Source: Thermus sp. 2.9 (GTDB taxonomy: Bacteria; Deinococcota; Deinococci; Deinococcales; Thermaceae). Taken from it: 60,144 nucleotides of DNA. A program made the translations under genes and the position numbers. The stretch covers positions 1 through 60,144 of the forward strand of contig NZ_JTJB01000004.1 in the NCBI RefSeq assembly GCF_000794385.1. Direction: 5' to 3'. Of this stretch, positions 1 to 7,750 are shown one piece after another (the stretch's first letter is position 1; every line of letters begins with the position of its first letter). The notes beneath the pieces are model-generated. The model worked only from the letters and a program-made list of their open reading frames with translations. It was not told the DNA's origin and did no database searches.

Positions 1-1
1 C

Positions 2-809
2 AACTATGAAGTCACCCAAGAACTCTTGAAGCAGGCTAAGGGAGGGCGAGGAAGGAGTTTTGGGTAAAGCCCTGGAAGGAGTCTGGCCAGACCTGGTTGG
101 TGGACTACTCCCAACTCCATAAGCCAGGCCGTCCTCTGCCCATCACCATGATTGACACCGAGCGTTTCCTTCACGATGGCGGTTGGGCCATGAAGCGCTA
201 CTTCATCGTGGCCGCCAACGCCGTGAACAAGCTCATCGTGATTGACACCAAGACCCGGGAGTTTGTGGCGGAGGTGGAGGCGTGGGTGAGACCCCACCCG
301 GGCCGGGGTTCCAACTGGACCCATCCCACCTTCGGGCCCGTGTGGGCCACGGGCAACATCGGCAGTCCCGAGGTGACGGTGGTGGGGGTGGATCCGGAGA
401 AACACCCCCAGTATGCCTGGAAGGTGGTGAAGCGGATCCAGCTTCCTTACACGGGTACCCTCTTCATCAAGACCCATCCCAATAGCCCTTGGGTGATCGT
501 GGACTTTCCCATGAGCCCAAGCCCCCAGGCTGCGGCCAGCCTATGCGCGATAGATAAGCGCAAGCTGGAGGTCACGAAGTGCTGGGAGGTGCCTGGGGCC
601 CAGGAGCACAAGGCCCGCATGGTGCACCCGGAGTTCAATAAGGGAGGCACGGAGATCTGGGTTTCCGCCTGGGGGGCGAAGGACACGCCCACCTTCATCG
701 TGGTCTACGATGCCTTGACCTGAAGGAGAAGGCCCGGATCACCGGGGACTGGGTCCGCACCCCTACGGGCAAGTTCAACGTATACAACACCGCCTACGAC
801 ATCTACTAG
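2..809 (+). pseudogene. nirS: nirS, cytochrome cd1 nitrite reductase, 3' part with two frameshifts
   Basis: This is the C-terminal heme d1 beta-propeller of cytochrome cd1 nitrite reductase, which reduces nitrite to NO in the periplasm. The window starts inside the gene. Recognisable segments are LVDYSQLHKPGRPLPITMID near 100, TTHP-type strand motifs and the final TPTGKFNVYNT just before the stop at 807-809. The reading frame changes twice. From 2 to about 40 it is frame 2 (NYEVTQELLKQAK), from about 43 to 717 frame 1, and from about 717 the last 30 residues are in frame 3. Each change equals one missing base, in the G run near 40-46 and in the C pair near 719. It is either a real pseudogene or an indel-prone assembly. 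The identity is secure; its functional state is not. Confidence 0.85.
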
Positions 810-816
810 CGGGGTT

Positions 817-839
817 GGGGGAGGGGCTTTCCCTCCCCC
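817..839 (+). terminator. Hairpin terminator after nirS
   Basis: A nine-base stem (GGGGGAGGG with CCCTCCCCC) closes a five-base loop eight bases after the nirS stop. No T tract follows. Its last two bases are the first two bases of the FNR/DNR-type palindrome. Confidence 0.6.
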
Positions 840-855
840 TTGACCCGGATCATGG
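838..855. promoter_or_regulatory. FNR/DNR-type operator upstream of nirJ-like gene
   Basis: CCTTGACCCGGATCATGG matches three other sites in this window and has the TTGAC-N4-(G/A)TCA arrangement of FNR/DNR-family sites. Its centre (846.5) is 41.5 bases upstream of the ATG at 888, a typical class II activator distance if transcription begins at or next to the start codon. The ATG inside the palindrome is therefore unlikely to be the gene start. Confidence 0.7.
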
Positions 856-887
856 ACGTTGAGGACCCTTTCGCAGAGGCTAGAAAC

Positions 888-2027
888 ATGGAACGCCCCG
901 ATTTTGCTCAATACCCTTACCTCGTCGCCTGGGAGGTGACGAACGCCTGCATGCTGGCTTGCCGGCACTGCCGGGCCTCGGCCCAGCCTCACCCGTTGCC
1001 GGGGGAGCTTTCCACGGAAGAAGGGCTGCGGCTGATAGAGGAGGTCGCCACTTACCGACCCAAACCCCTTTTGCTCCTCACGGGGGGTGATCCGTTGGCC
1101 CGGCCTGACCTCTTCTCCCTCATCGCTAGGGCCCGGGAGCTCGGGCTCAAGGTGGGCTTGACCCCCGCCGCCACCCCCCTGCTTACCCAGGAGATGGTTT
1201 TCCGGCTTCGGGAGGTGGGGGTTACCCGGCTGGCCCTTTCCCTGGACGGGGCGAGCCCGGAAAGCCACGATGCCTTCCGGGGGGAAAAGGGTACTTTCGC
1301 CCGGACTCTGGCGGCCTTGGACTGGGCCCGGGACGCGGGGCTTCCCACGCAGGTGAATACCACGGTGACCCGGGAAAACTGGCCAGAACTTAAGGCGATG
1401 CCCGAACGCTTGGCGGAGAAAGGCGTGGTTCTTTGGAGCCTCTTCTTCCTGGTTCCCGTGGGGCGGGGAATGCTCCTCAAGCAGCTTTCCGCTAGGGAGT
1501 TTGAGGAGGTCCTCCATTGGCTTTACGAGGTTTCCAAGGTTTACCCCTTCCACGTTAAAACCACCGAGGCCCACCACTTCCGTCGGGTGGTTTTGCAAAG
1601 ACGGGAGGCGGAAGGGGGAAAGGACCGGGCTTTGGCGGCCGGTGAAAGCCTGCACCGGGAGTATTTTCAAGACGGCATGGAACACTCCCGCCTGGGGGTC
1701 ACGGACGGCAACGGCTTTGTTTTCGTGTCTGCCACAGGGCATGTGGCCCCTTCGGGGTTTTTGCCGGTGTATGCGGGTAACGTGCGGGAAAGACCCCTTC
1801 TGGAGATTTACCGAGAAAGCCCGCTTTTCCGCCAACTCCGCGACAAAGACCTCCTGAAGGGGAAGTGTGGGGTTTGTGAGTACCGCTACGTATGTGGAGG
1901 GAGCCGGGCCCGGGCCTGGGCGGAAACGGGGGACTACCTGGCTGCTGACCCCCGCTGCGCCTATGTGCCCCCGGCGTGGTTGGACCTGAAGGGCAAGCGC
2001 CCCCTTGCGGAAAGGAGAGGAGCATGA
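888..2027 (+). CDS. nirJ: NirJ-like radical SAM/SPASM protein (heme d1 synthesis)
   Basis: A 379-residue radical SAM enzyme. Near the N-terminus, CMLACRHC (CX3CX2C) binds the SAM cluster, followed by LLLLTGGDPL, the SAM-contacting glycine motif. The C-terminal SPASM part has CGVCEYRYVCGG and a later DPRC, ligands for an auxiliary cluster. In the family NirJ removes propionate side chains during heme d1 synthesis, and the position directly after nirS supports that role. A related heme-synthesis or unassigned SPASM enzyme is the alternative. I prefer ATG 888 because the ATG at 852 lies inside the operator. The stop overlaps the next start codon (ATGA), so the downstream cytochrome gene belonged to the same operon. 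Confidence 0.7.
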   Translation: MERPDFAQYPYLVAWEVTNACMLACRHCRASAQPHPLPGELSTEEGLRLIEEVATYRPKPLLLLTGGDPLARPDLFSLIARARELGLKVGLTPAATPLLTQEMVFRLREVGVTRLALSLDGASPESHDAFRGEKGTFARTLAALDWARDAGLPTQVNTTVTRENWPELKAMPERLAEKGVVLWSLFFLVPVGRGMLLKQLSAREFEEVLHWLYEVSKVYPFHVKTTEAHHFRRVVLQRREAEGGKDRALAAGESLHREYFQDGMEHSRLGVTDGNGFVFVSATGHVAPSGFLPVYAGNVRERPLLEIYRESPLFRQLRDKDLLKGKCGVCEYRYVCGGSRARAWAETGDYLAADPRCAYVPPAWLDLKGKRPLAERRGA

Positions 2028-2509
2028 GGAACGGGTGAATGGTCTTGGCGTTGGGACTCTTGGGGATGGCCTTGGCCCAGGATGGGGGCAAGCTCTATGC
2101 CTAGTATTGCGCCGGGTGCCACCAGCCCACGGGGCAGGGGGTTCCGGGAGCTTTTCCGCCCCTGGCGGGGTTGGATCCCTTATTCAAGGACCCTAAGGGG
2201 CGGGCCTATTTGGTGCAGGTGGTGGCCTTTGGCCTGCAAGGCCCTCTGAAGGTGGGTTCTTTTACCTATAACGGCCTGATGCCCTCCATGGGCCAGTTGA
2301 AGGATGAGGAGATCGCCCTTCTGCTCAATCACATAGGCGCCAGCTTCGGCAACCGCAACCCGCAACCCTTTACGCCCGCCGAGGTTCAAAGGGCTCGGGA
2401 AAAGCGTTTAACCCCGCAGAGTGCTCAAGGGCAGGCCTACCCGGTAGGGCAACTTCAGCGGGGGCGTGGTCTGGGCAGGCGAGGCGGAGTCTTCTGGGGC
2501 CAGCGTTAG
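2024..2509 (+). pseudogene. Class I cytochrome c (NirM/NirC-like), two nonsense codons
   Basis: Read through in one frame from ATG 2024, this encodes a signal peptide (VLALGLLGMALAQ), a CAGCH heme motif, PTGQGVPGAFPPLAG and the later YNGLMPSMG methionine-ligand region of a small periplasmic c-type cytochrome, similar in layout to the first half of NarC. Two stops interrupt it. TGA at 2036-2038 replaces what is probably Trp, and TAG at 2102-2104 replaces what is probably Gln just before CAGCH. Both fit single G:C to A:T changes and neither is a homopolymer indel. The 3' end runs into the convergent MarR gene and its last 35 residues look unlike a normal cytochrome tail. It was probably the electron donor or maturation partner of NirS. 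Confidence 0.75.
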
Positions 2510-2998
2510 CCGGAGGAGGGCGCAGCGGAGCCCTTCTTCCGCCCGGAGGTGCCGGCAGGTGAGGCACATGCCCGTATCGGCCATGACACCTTGGCGCACG
2601 AGGCCCTCGAGGAGCCGCATGAGGGGAAGGAGGAGGGCCTTATGCTCCACCCCTCTTAGTACCTTTCGCATGGGGTCCAGGTAATCCCCCAGGGCCTCCG
2701 CCAGGCGCCTTCCCTCGGCGGTGGGGGTGAGGTGGAAGCGCCGCTTGTCCGTTGGGTCCTTTTCCCGAGCCAAAAGCCCCTTCCGCTCCAGGGCGCTTAG
2801 GGCCTCGCTCACCGTGGCCGGGGTGAGGGCGAGGAGGTGGGCCAGGTCCACCACCCCTTGGGGCCTTGCCGAAAGGTGAAGGAGGAGCTGGGCCTGGGTG
2901 GCGGAAAGGCTCAGGCGGTGGGCCTTTTGCGTGAGGAGGGCCCTTTCCGCCTGGGCCAGGCGCTCTAGGAGGAAGAGGAGCTTTTCCTCGGCGTCCAC
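2408..2998 (-). CDS. MarR-family regulator with C-terminal Cys motif; C-terminus probably frameshifted
   Basis: Residues 1-110 form a MarR winged helix, with recognition helix LTPATVSEALSALERKGLL and wing KDPTDKRRFHLT. An extension follows with CLTCRHLR and LRCALL. In the annotated frame the end reads APEDSASPAQ. One base inserted near 2488-2490 would instead give PEDLRLACPDHAP, a CP(D/E)H ending that completes a four-cysteine pattern I recall from some MarR relatives. So the last ~30 residues are likely out of frame. It starts at GTG 2998, nine bases after the P460 gene, and probably forms an autoregulated operon with it. The cysteines suggest sensing of redox state, metal or NO; this is inference. 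Confidence 0.75.
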   Translation of the reverse strand: MDAEEKLLFLLERLAQAERALLTQKAHRLSLSATQAQLLLHLSARPQGVVDLAHLLALTPATVSEALSALERKGLLAREKDPTDKRRFHLTPTAEGRRLAEALGDYLDPMRKVLRGVEHKALLLPLMRLLEGLVRQGVMADTGMCLTCRHLRAEEGLRCALLRLTLAPEDSASPAQTTPPLKLPYRVGLPLSTLRG

Positions 2999-3007
2999 CC
3001 CTTTAGC

Positions 3008-3490
3008 TTAGGGCCGGAAGGCGCTGAAGACGTAGTCGGTGTTGGCCGCTCCCTGGTGGCAGGCATGGCAGGCCTTGGGGTCAATGGCAAGGGGCTTCTT
3101 GTCGGGGCCGAAGGCGTAGTAGCCCCAGCCGCCCGTTTCCGGGTAGCGCCCGGGGTCTTTGACCATGACGCCGATGAGCTTCCGCGGGCCTTCCACGAGG
3201 GCGTTTCCTTCGGTCTTGGCCTCGAGGAGGTCAAAGACGATGACCGTGCCCTTGGGGAAGGCGGCCTTCTTGCCTTCCAGGTAGGTGGGAAGCCCCGTGG
3301 GGTTCACGTAGATGTGGTGCAGGCCTCCGAAGCTCTCGTAGAGGGGATGGCCCGGCCTGAGCTCCATACTCTTCACGTGGGGCCAAAGCCGGAAGCCCTC
3401 AGGGTAAGGAATGCCTTCTTGCCCAAAAGATAGGAGAAGCGCCAGCAGGACTAGCAAAATCCCCGCTTTCCCGGTTCCCGACCTCGCCAT
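3008..3490 (-). CDS. Cytochrome P460-family protein
   Basis: About 160 residues with an N-terminal signal segment (AGILLVLLALLLSFGQ), the P460 opening IPYPEGFRLWPHVKSMEL, HHIYVNP in the middle, and a C-terminal CHACH heme-attachment motif. Cytochrome P460 proteins are periplasmic mono-heme enzymes that oxidise hydroxylamine, and NO is one product; some relatives bind NO or nitrite. Beside nir and nar genes, detoxification of hydroxylamine or NO from incomplete denitrification is plausible. I chose ATG 3490, five bases after GGAGG, over the GTG two codons upstream. A clear promoter and a palindrome lie directly upstream, and a MarR gene follows. Confidence 0.8.
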   Translation of the reverse strand: MARSGTGKAGILLVLLALLLSFGQEGIPYPEGFRLWPHVKSMELRPGHPLYESFGGLHHIYVNPTGLPTYLEGKKAAFPKGTVIVFDLLEAKTEGNALVEGPRKLIGVMVKDPGRYPETGGWGYYAFGPDKKPLAIDPKACHACHQGAANTDYVFSAFRP

Positions 3491-3500
3491 AGCCACCTCC

Positions 3501-3513
3501 TTAGGACTCCTAA
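3501..3513. promoter_or_regulatory. Palindromic operator at P460 transcription start
   Basis: TTAGGACTCCTAA is a perfect 6-1-6 inverted repeat lying immediately downstream of the -10 box, covering the expected start of transcription. A bound repressor would block initiation. The MarR protein encoded in the same operon is the natural candidate. Confidence 0.6.
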
Positions 3514-3543
3514 ATAATACCGCCCCTATAATCCTCTTGTCAA
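3514..3543 (-). promoter_or_regulatory. Promoter of P460-marR operon
   Basis: On the minus strand TTGACA (3538-3543) is followed after 18 bases by TATTAT (3514-3519). These are near-consensus sigma-A hexamers ending 23 bases before the P460 start codon, with the palindrome in between. Confidence 0.7.
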
Positions 3544-3554
3544 GCCTAAAGGGG

Positions 3555-3899
3555 TTAGCGGGTTTCTAGGATCTCCTTCAGGGCCCAGGCGTTGTTGTAT
3601 CGCCTTTCCTTGGCGGCATAGAGGAGGGTAACGCGTCCTTCCCGGGCTAAACCCTTGAGCTTTTCCAGGTCGGGGTTCTCCTGCAATTCCTTTCGGTAGC
3701 GGGCAAGGAACTCGGGGTACTTGGCTGGATCGTGGCCGAACCAACGGCGCAGGGCCTGGGAAGGGGCAAGCCCCTTGGCCTACCAGTCCACCTGGGCTTT
3801 CTCCTTGGAAAGCCCTCGAGGCCAAAGCCGGTCCACCAGGACCCGCAGGCCGTCCTCGAGGGAGGGAGGGTCGTAGACCCGCTTCACCCTCAGATCCAT
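3555..3899 (-). pseudogene. DUF488 family protein with in-frame TAG
   Basis: Read through, this gives a complete ~114-residue DUF488 protein: [50 protein letters not shown] and NNAWALKEILE. These are the usual family landmarks at the usual length. A TAG at 3780-3782, after residue 39, sits where relatives have Trp or Leu (VDLWLKELAPS type), so TGG to TAG is the simplest cause. DUF488 function is poorly known; some members bind heme and are linked to nitrite or NO. The start overlaps the end of the upstream redoxin gene by ten bases, so the two were translationally coupled. Confidence 0.8.
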
Positions 3900-4279
3900 T
3901 CTGCCTCCGGCAGGACGCACTCCGGGCACTGGGCCTCCACGAACCGAAGCCAGTCCAATACCTCCTCGGCGTCCCGCACGGGGCCCAGGTGGTAGACCTC
4001 CAGGTGGGCGTCCGTTACCAGGGCGCCCCCCGGCGGGATGGCCGCAAGCAGGGTCCCCTTTGGATCCAGGAGGAGGGGCAGGGGGCTTGGGATGGGCTTT
4101 TGCGCCAGGAGATAAGCTTGGGCGTTTACCGCCTGGAGGTCGGCGCGCCTGCGGGCCAGGGCCTGGGCCAGCCCCAGGTCCCGCACCAGGGCCAAGGGCT
4201 TTCCCTTGAGGTCGGGCAGGTAGACCTTGGCCCCTTCCGGGGTGCGGAGGGAAAGAGGGGGCAAGGGTTGCCGTAACAC
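3890..4279 (-). CDS. Thioredoxin/peroxiredoxin-fold protein
   Basis: A 129-residue protein that looks like the redoxin fold: [22 protein letters not shown] at the front, a middle strand with [22 protein letters not shown], and a C-terminal helix ending in CPEC. The usual CXXC or peroxidatic Cys after the first strand is absent, so classical thioredoxin or AhpC activity is unlikely. No signal peptide is seen. It starts with GTG 4279 and overlaps the DUF488 gene downstream. The FNR/DNR-type site at 4344-4361 lies in the divergent spacer to the ferredoxin gene and could control both directions. Role unknown. Confidence 0.55.
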   Translation of the reverse strand: MLRQPLPPLSLRTPEGAKVYLPDLKGKPLALVRDLGLAQALARRRADLQAVNAQAYLLAQKPIPSPLPLLLDPKGTLLAAIPPGGALVTDAHLEVYHLGPVRDAEEVLDWLRFVEAQCPECVLPEAEWI

Positions 4280-4343
4280 CCTTCAAGTTTAGGCGGAAGG
4301 CCGGGAGCGGGCCTTGACCCGAGGCACAAAGGGTGCCCTTGGG

Positions 4344-4361
4344 CCTTGACCTGCATCATGG
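4344..4361. promoter_or_regulatory. FNR/DNR-type operator in redoxin-ferredoxin spacer
   Basis: CCTTGACCTGCATCATGG is the second copy of the shared palindrome. Its centre is 53.5 bases upstream of the ferredoxin ATG, which has an ordinary GGAGGT ribosome site and so a real leader, and 73.5 bases from the divergent redoxin GTG. Confidence 0.7.
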
Positions 4362-4405
4362 ACCGCCAAGGGCCGATCCCCCAAAGTGGGCCTTGGAGGT
4401 GAGCC

Positions 4406-4675
4406 ATGCCCCACGTGATCTGCGAGCCCTGCATTGGCGTGAAGGACCGCTCCTGCCAGGAGGTCTGCCCCGTGGAGTGCATTTACGACGCCGGGGAGCA
4501 GCTCTACATCCACCCGGACGAGTGCATTGACTGCGGGGCCTGCGTGCCCGCCTGCCCGGTGAGCGCCATCTACCCCGAGGAGGACGTGCCGGAAAAGTGG
4601 CGGGACTACATAGAGAAAAACCGCCACTGGGCCATGACCCTTCCCAACGTGCACGTTCTGGAAAGGGAAGGCTAG
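4406..4675 (+). CDS. fdxA: 7Fe ferredoxin ([3Fe-4S][4Fe-4S])
   Basis: An 89-residue cytoplasmic electron carrier of the well-known Thermus seven-iron type. MPHVICEPCIGVKDRSCQEV supplies the first cysteines (C6, C9, C17) and CPVECIYD follows. The second set is CIDCGACVPACP, then VSAIYPEEDVPEKW and the family tail. Compared with the roughly 79-residue classical protein it has a slightly longer C-terminus. GGAGGT lies just before the ATG. Control by the FNR/DNR-type site suggests it feeds low-potential electrons to anaerobic enzymes such as the radical SAM protein, which is inference. The stop overlaps the convergent feoC stop by four bases. Confidence 0.93.
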   Translation: MPHVICEPCIGVKDRSCQEVCPVECIYDAGEQLYIHPDECIDCGACVPACPVSAIYPEEDVPEKWRDYIEKNRHWAMTLPNVHVLEREG

Positions 4676-4887
4676 GTGCGCACCCAGTAGAGCTCTCCTG
4701 GACCTTGGCACAGCCCCCGGAAGGCGCACGTCCCGCAGGCGGTGCCGCACGCCAGGGGCTTGGCGTAACCGCGGCGGGCCAGCTGGCGCAAAAGGAGTTC
4801 GGCCCCTTCTCGGGTTAGCCCCAAGGCCCGGGCCAGCTCGGCGGCGGTCTTGGGCGTCTGGAGGAGGTCTAGGGCCTTTTGGGTCAT
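4672..4887 (-). CDS. feoC: FeoC-like winged-helix protein
   Basis: Seventy-one residues. A small winged helix (KTAAELARALGLTREGAELLLRQLARRGY) is followed by a cysteine cluster CGTACGTCAFRGLC. FeoC proteins bind an iron-sulfur cluster through such cysteines and modulate FeoB. It is the last gene of feoABC, and its ATG overlaps the feoB stop (ATGA). Confidence 0.8.
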   Translation of the reverse strand: MTQKALDLLQTPKTAAELARALGLTREGAELLLRQLARRGYAKPLACGTACGTCAFRGLCQGPGELYWVRT

Positions 4888-6962
4888 GGGCGGAGGGGAA
4901 GGTGCCCGGCCAGGAAGGCCAGGGCGTAGGCCAGAAGGAGTTGGTAGGCCACGGCGAAGCTGGCCCAGCGTGCCCCCACCACCTGGCGCAAGGCGGCCAG
5001 GGTGGCCACGCAGGGGGTGTAGAGGAGGACGAAGACCAGGTAGGCCAGGGCCCCCATGGGGGCCACGGCTCCCTTCAGGGCGGCCTGCAAGGGGGTGGGT
5101 TCCGGGGCCAAGGAAAAGCTTGCCGGGGCGAAGAGGGAAAGGAGGTTCTCTAGGGTGCCCCAGAGGGCTTGGAAGAGGGCCCCTAAGAGGGTGCGGAGGC
5201 CCTCGAGGAGGCCCACGGGCGCCACGCCTTCCCCGCCCAAGAAGCTCACCCCCAAGGCTCCCACCACCACTTCCTTGGCCACGAAGCCCGGGATCAGGGC
5301 CCCCACGAGCCGCCAGTCCCTCACCCCCAGGGGTTCAAAGAGGGGGGTAATTCCTTGGGCCAAAAGGGCGTAGGGGCTCGTGCTCCCCAAGGGCAGGTGA
5401 AGGAGGACCCAGATGAGGAGAACCGCCACCAGGATGGGCCCCCCAGCCCCCCGCACGAAACTGCCCGTGCGGGCCAAAGAGAGGCGAAGGAGGAGCTTTA
5501 GGGGCGGGAAGCGGTAGGGGGGAAGTTCCATGGCCCCTTCGCCCTGCCCGGCCCGGAGGAAGCGCCCGAGGAGCAAGGCGGTGACGAGGCCCACCAGGAG
5601 GCCCAAGAGGTAAAGCCCAAGGACCACAAAAGGCGCGTTCTTGGGGAAGAAGACAAAGGCGAACAGGGTGAAGACGGGAAGCCGGGCCCCGCAGGCCAGA
5701 AAGGGGATGGCCAGGGCCACCCGCAGGCGGTCCAAGGGGTGGGAAAGGGCCCGGGTGGCGTAAACGGCGGGCACGTTGCAGCCAAACCCCAACACCAAGG
5801 GGATGAAGGCCTTGCCGGGAAGGCCTGCCCACCGCATCACCCGGTCGGCCACGAAGGCCATACGGGCGAGGAACCCCGAGGTTTCCAAAAAGGCCAGGGC
5901 CAGATAGAGGAGGAAAAGGACCGGGGTGAAGGCCAGCACCGTGCCCACCCCCGCCACCACCCCCTCCGCCAAGAAGGAGCGGAGCATAGGCGGCAGGGGC
6001 GAGGCGGCCACCCACCCCGCCAGCACCTCCTGCACCCGGCCGATCAGGTCCACCCAAGGGCTAGAAAGGGCAAAGGTGAAGCGGAAGGCCAAGAAAAGGG
6101 TCAGGAGGAAGAGGGGTAGGCCCAAAAGGGGATGGAGTACCAAGCGGTCTAGGCGCTCGGTGAGGGAGGAGGGGGTGCCTTGGCGCTGCACCGCCTTTTC
6201 GTACACCTCCTTGGCCTTCTGGTAGCGCCCCTCCAGGGCCAGAAGGTAGGGGTCGTGCCCCTTCAGGAGGAGCTTTTCCCGCTCCTCCTGGGCGGCCGCC
6301 AGGAGGGGTTCGGGTAAGGGCACCCCTTCCCCCAAAAGGGCGAGAAGGGCGAGCCCGCGGCTGGGGAAGGAGGGCTCCAGGGCAGCCAAGGCCGCCTCGA
6401 GGGGGGCGGGGTAGCGCACGGGGGGGTGCGGCGTGCCGGCCCCCAAGGCCGCCTCCAAAACCCCTTCCACCTCGCCCCGGGCGGCCACGGCCCCGGCCAC
6501 GGGCAGGCCCAGGGCCTGGGCCAAGGCCTCCAGGTCCACCCGAAGCCCCTTGGCCTCGGCCTCGTCCAGGAGGTTCACCACCAGGGCCATGGGCAGGCCG
6601 AGCTCCATGAGCTCCAGGGTGAGGACCAGGTTGCGCTCCAGGTTCCCCGCATCCACCACGTTCAGGATCCGGTCCGGGGGGTTTTGTAGGAGCTCCGTCA
6701 GGACGAGGGCCTCTTCCGGGGAGGTGGGGAGGAGGCTATAGGTGCCGGGCAGGTCCACGAGCTCCACCCGGGCCTCACCCAGGGATAGGTGGGCGGAAAG
6801 GCGCTCTAAGGTGGTCCCGGACCAGTTGCCCACCTCGAGGCCCGCCCCCGCCAAGGCGTTGATGAGGGAGGACTTCCCGGTGTTGGGGTTGCCCACCAAG
6901 GCCCAGCGCTCCTCCGCCTTCAAGACCAAGGACGCCTGGGGTGCGCACCGGGGGCAGCTCAT
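4884..6962 (-). CDS. feoB: FeoB ferrous iron transporter
   Basis: A 692-residue inner-membrane Fe(II) permease. The N-terminal G domain shows the P-loop GNPNTGKSSLINAL at about residue 22, DLPGTYSL (G3) and NLLDEAE (G4). The helical insert and the polytopic domain follow, with the paired Gate cores PLVLGFGCNVPA and YTPCVATLAAL, each carrying the family cysteine. An unusual short N-terminal CPRC precedes the G domain. It overlaps feoA and feoC by four bases on either side. Iron supply fits the heme- and FeS-rich nitrate machinery beside it. Confidence 0.93.
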   Translation of the reverse strand: MSCPRCAPQASLVLKAEERWALVGNPNTGKSSLINALAGAGLEVGNWSGTTLERLSAHLSLGEARVELVDLPGTYSLLPTSPEEALVLTELLQNPPDRILNVVDAGNLERNLVLTLELMELGLPMALVVNLLDEAEAKGLRVDLEALAQALGLPVAGAVAARGEVEGVLEAALGAGTPHPPVRYPAPLEAALAALEPSFPSRGLALLALLGEGVPLPEPLLAAAQEEREKLLLKGHDPYLLALEGRYQKAKEVYEKAVQRQGTPSSLTERLDRLVLHPLLGLPLFLLTLFLAFRFTFALSSPWVDLIGRVQEVLAGWVAASPLPPMLRSFLAEGVVAGVGTVLAFTPVLFLLYLALAFLETSGFLARMAFVADRVMRWAGLPGKAFIPLVLGFGCNVPAVYATRALSHPLDRLRVALAIPFLACGARLPVFTLFAFVFFPKNAPFVVLGLYLLGLLVGLVTALLLGRFLRAGQGEGAMELPPYRFPPLKLLLRLSLARTGSFVRGAGGPILVAVLLIWVLLHLPLGSTSPYALLAQGITPLFEPLGVRDWRLVGALIPGFVAKEVVVGALGVSFLGGEGVAPVGLLEGLRTLLGALFQALWGTLENLLSLFAPASFSLAPEPTPLQAALKGAVAPMGALAYLVFVLLYTPCVATLAALRQVVGARWASFAVAYQLLLAYALAFLAGHLPLRP

Positions 6963-7186
6963 GCTTCGTCCAGGGCTTCCACCATCACCGCCTGCGCCTC
7001 TTCCTTCCTCAGGAGCAAGAAGGTTTCCCCCGCCCGTACCTCCAAGGGGTCGCCGAGGGGAGCCTGGAGCAAGACCTCCACCGTGGCGCCGGGGCGAAGG
7101 CCCAAGGCCAAAAGCCGGCGGCGCCCCGGCGCCACCTGGAGCACGCGGGCGCGTCGGCCAGGGGAGAGGGCGGAGAGGGGATACAT
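6959..7186 (-). CDS. feoA: FeoA
   Basis: Seventy-five residues with the SH3-like FeoA fold: LSALSPGRRARV, LLALGLRPGATVEVL and ETFLLLRKEEAQAVMVE, ending in the usual short tail. It is a small cytosolic partner of FeoB. ATG 7186 is preceded by AGGAGGTGCC. The stop overlaps the feoB start. Confidence 0.88.
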   Translation of the reverse strand: MYPLSALSPGRRARVLQVAPGRRRLLALGLRPGATVEVLLQAPLGDPLEVRAGETFLLLRKEEAQAVMVEALDEA

Positions 7187-7206
7187 AAGGGCACCTCCTG
7201 CCTCTG

Positions 7207-7236
7207 AGGCTACGATGGGCTGGCGGGAAAAGTCAA
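7207..7236 (-). promoter_or_regulatory. Possible feoABC promoter
   Basis: On the minus strand TTGACT (7231-7236) precedes TAGCCT (7207-7212) after 18 bases, ending 20 bases before the feoA ATG. The -10 match is weak. The AT-rich segment 7245-7280 just upstream could hold an iron-responsive site, but I see no convincing Fur box. Confidence 0.35.
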
Positions 7237-7683
7237 GCATTCCGGTCGGATTACATGATTTAGAAGCGATAATCGTTCTCACAAGATCTCCTCCTCCAAG
7301 GCCGTGGCGTTGGGGATTTCCACCCTTCGGCCGGAAAGCCGGATGAGTCCCCGCCGGTAAAGCTCCCCCAGGTTGCGGGAAACCGCCTCGGGCACCGTGC
7401 CCAGCAGGGCGGCCAGCTCGGGGTTGGTGGGAAGGCGGAAGCCCTGCCCTTCCTCCCTTAGCCTCTCCAGAAGGAACTCGCAAAGCCTCTCCCGCACCTC
7501 GTGGAAGACCAGGCGGTCCAGGAGGTGGAGGAGCTGGCCTTGCCGGCGGGCCAGGTAGCGGATCAGGGCCCGGGCTAGGGGGGGTCTTTCCTCCACCAGG
7601 CGGAAGAAGGCTTCCTTGGGAATGGCCAGGACCTGGCTTTCCTCCAAGGCCTCGGCGCTGGCGGGGTAGGTGGGCCGCTCTGA

Positions 7684-7686
7684 AGT
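7684..7686. repeat. Target-site duplication, left copy (AGT)
   Basis: AGT directly abuts the left end of the IS and is repeated at 8909-8911. Joining dnrT across one copy restores a continuous Crp/Fnr reading frame. Confidence 0.8.
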
Positions 7687-7750
7687 GCTGCCCCAAATTT
7701 GGACCACCCCAAGAGAGAGGCCAAGGGGTGTAGTCTGAAGGGGTAGCGAG

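Noticed and set aside
852-854. ATG inside the first operator as start of the nirJ-like gene
   Set aside because: It is part of the conserved palindrome, which has the same TCATGG in spacers where no gene starts. ATG 888 fits the family N-terminus better.
7240-7280. Fur box upstream of feoA
   Set aside because: The A/T-rich stretch with GATAATCG is suggestive, but it does not form the repeated hexamer array and overlaps the end of dnrT. Evidence too weak.
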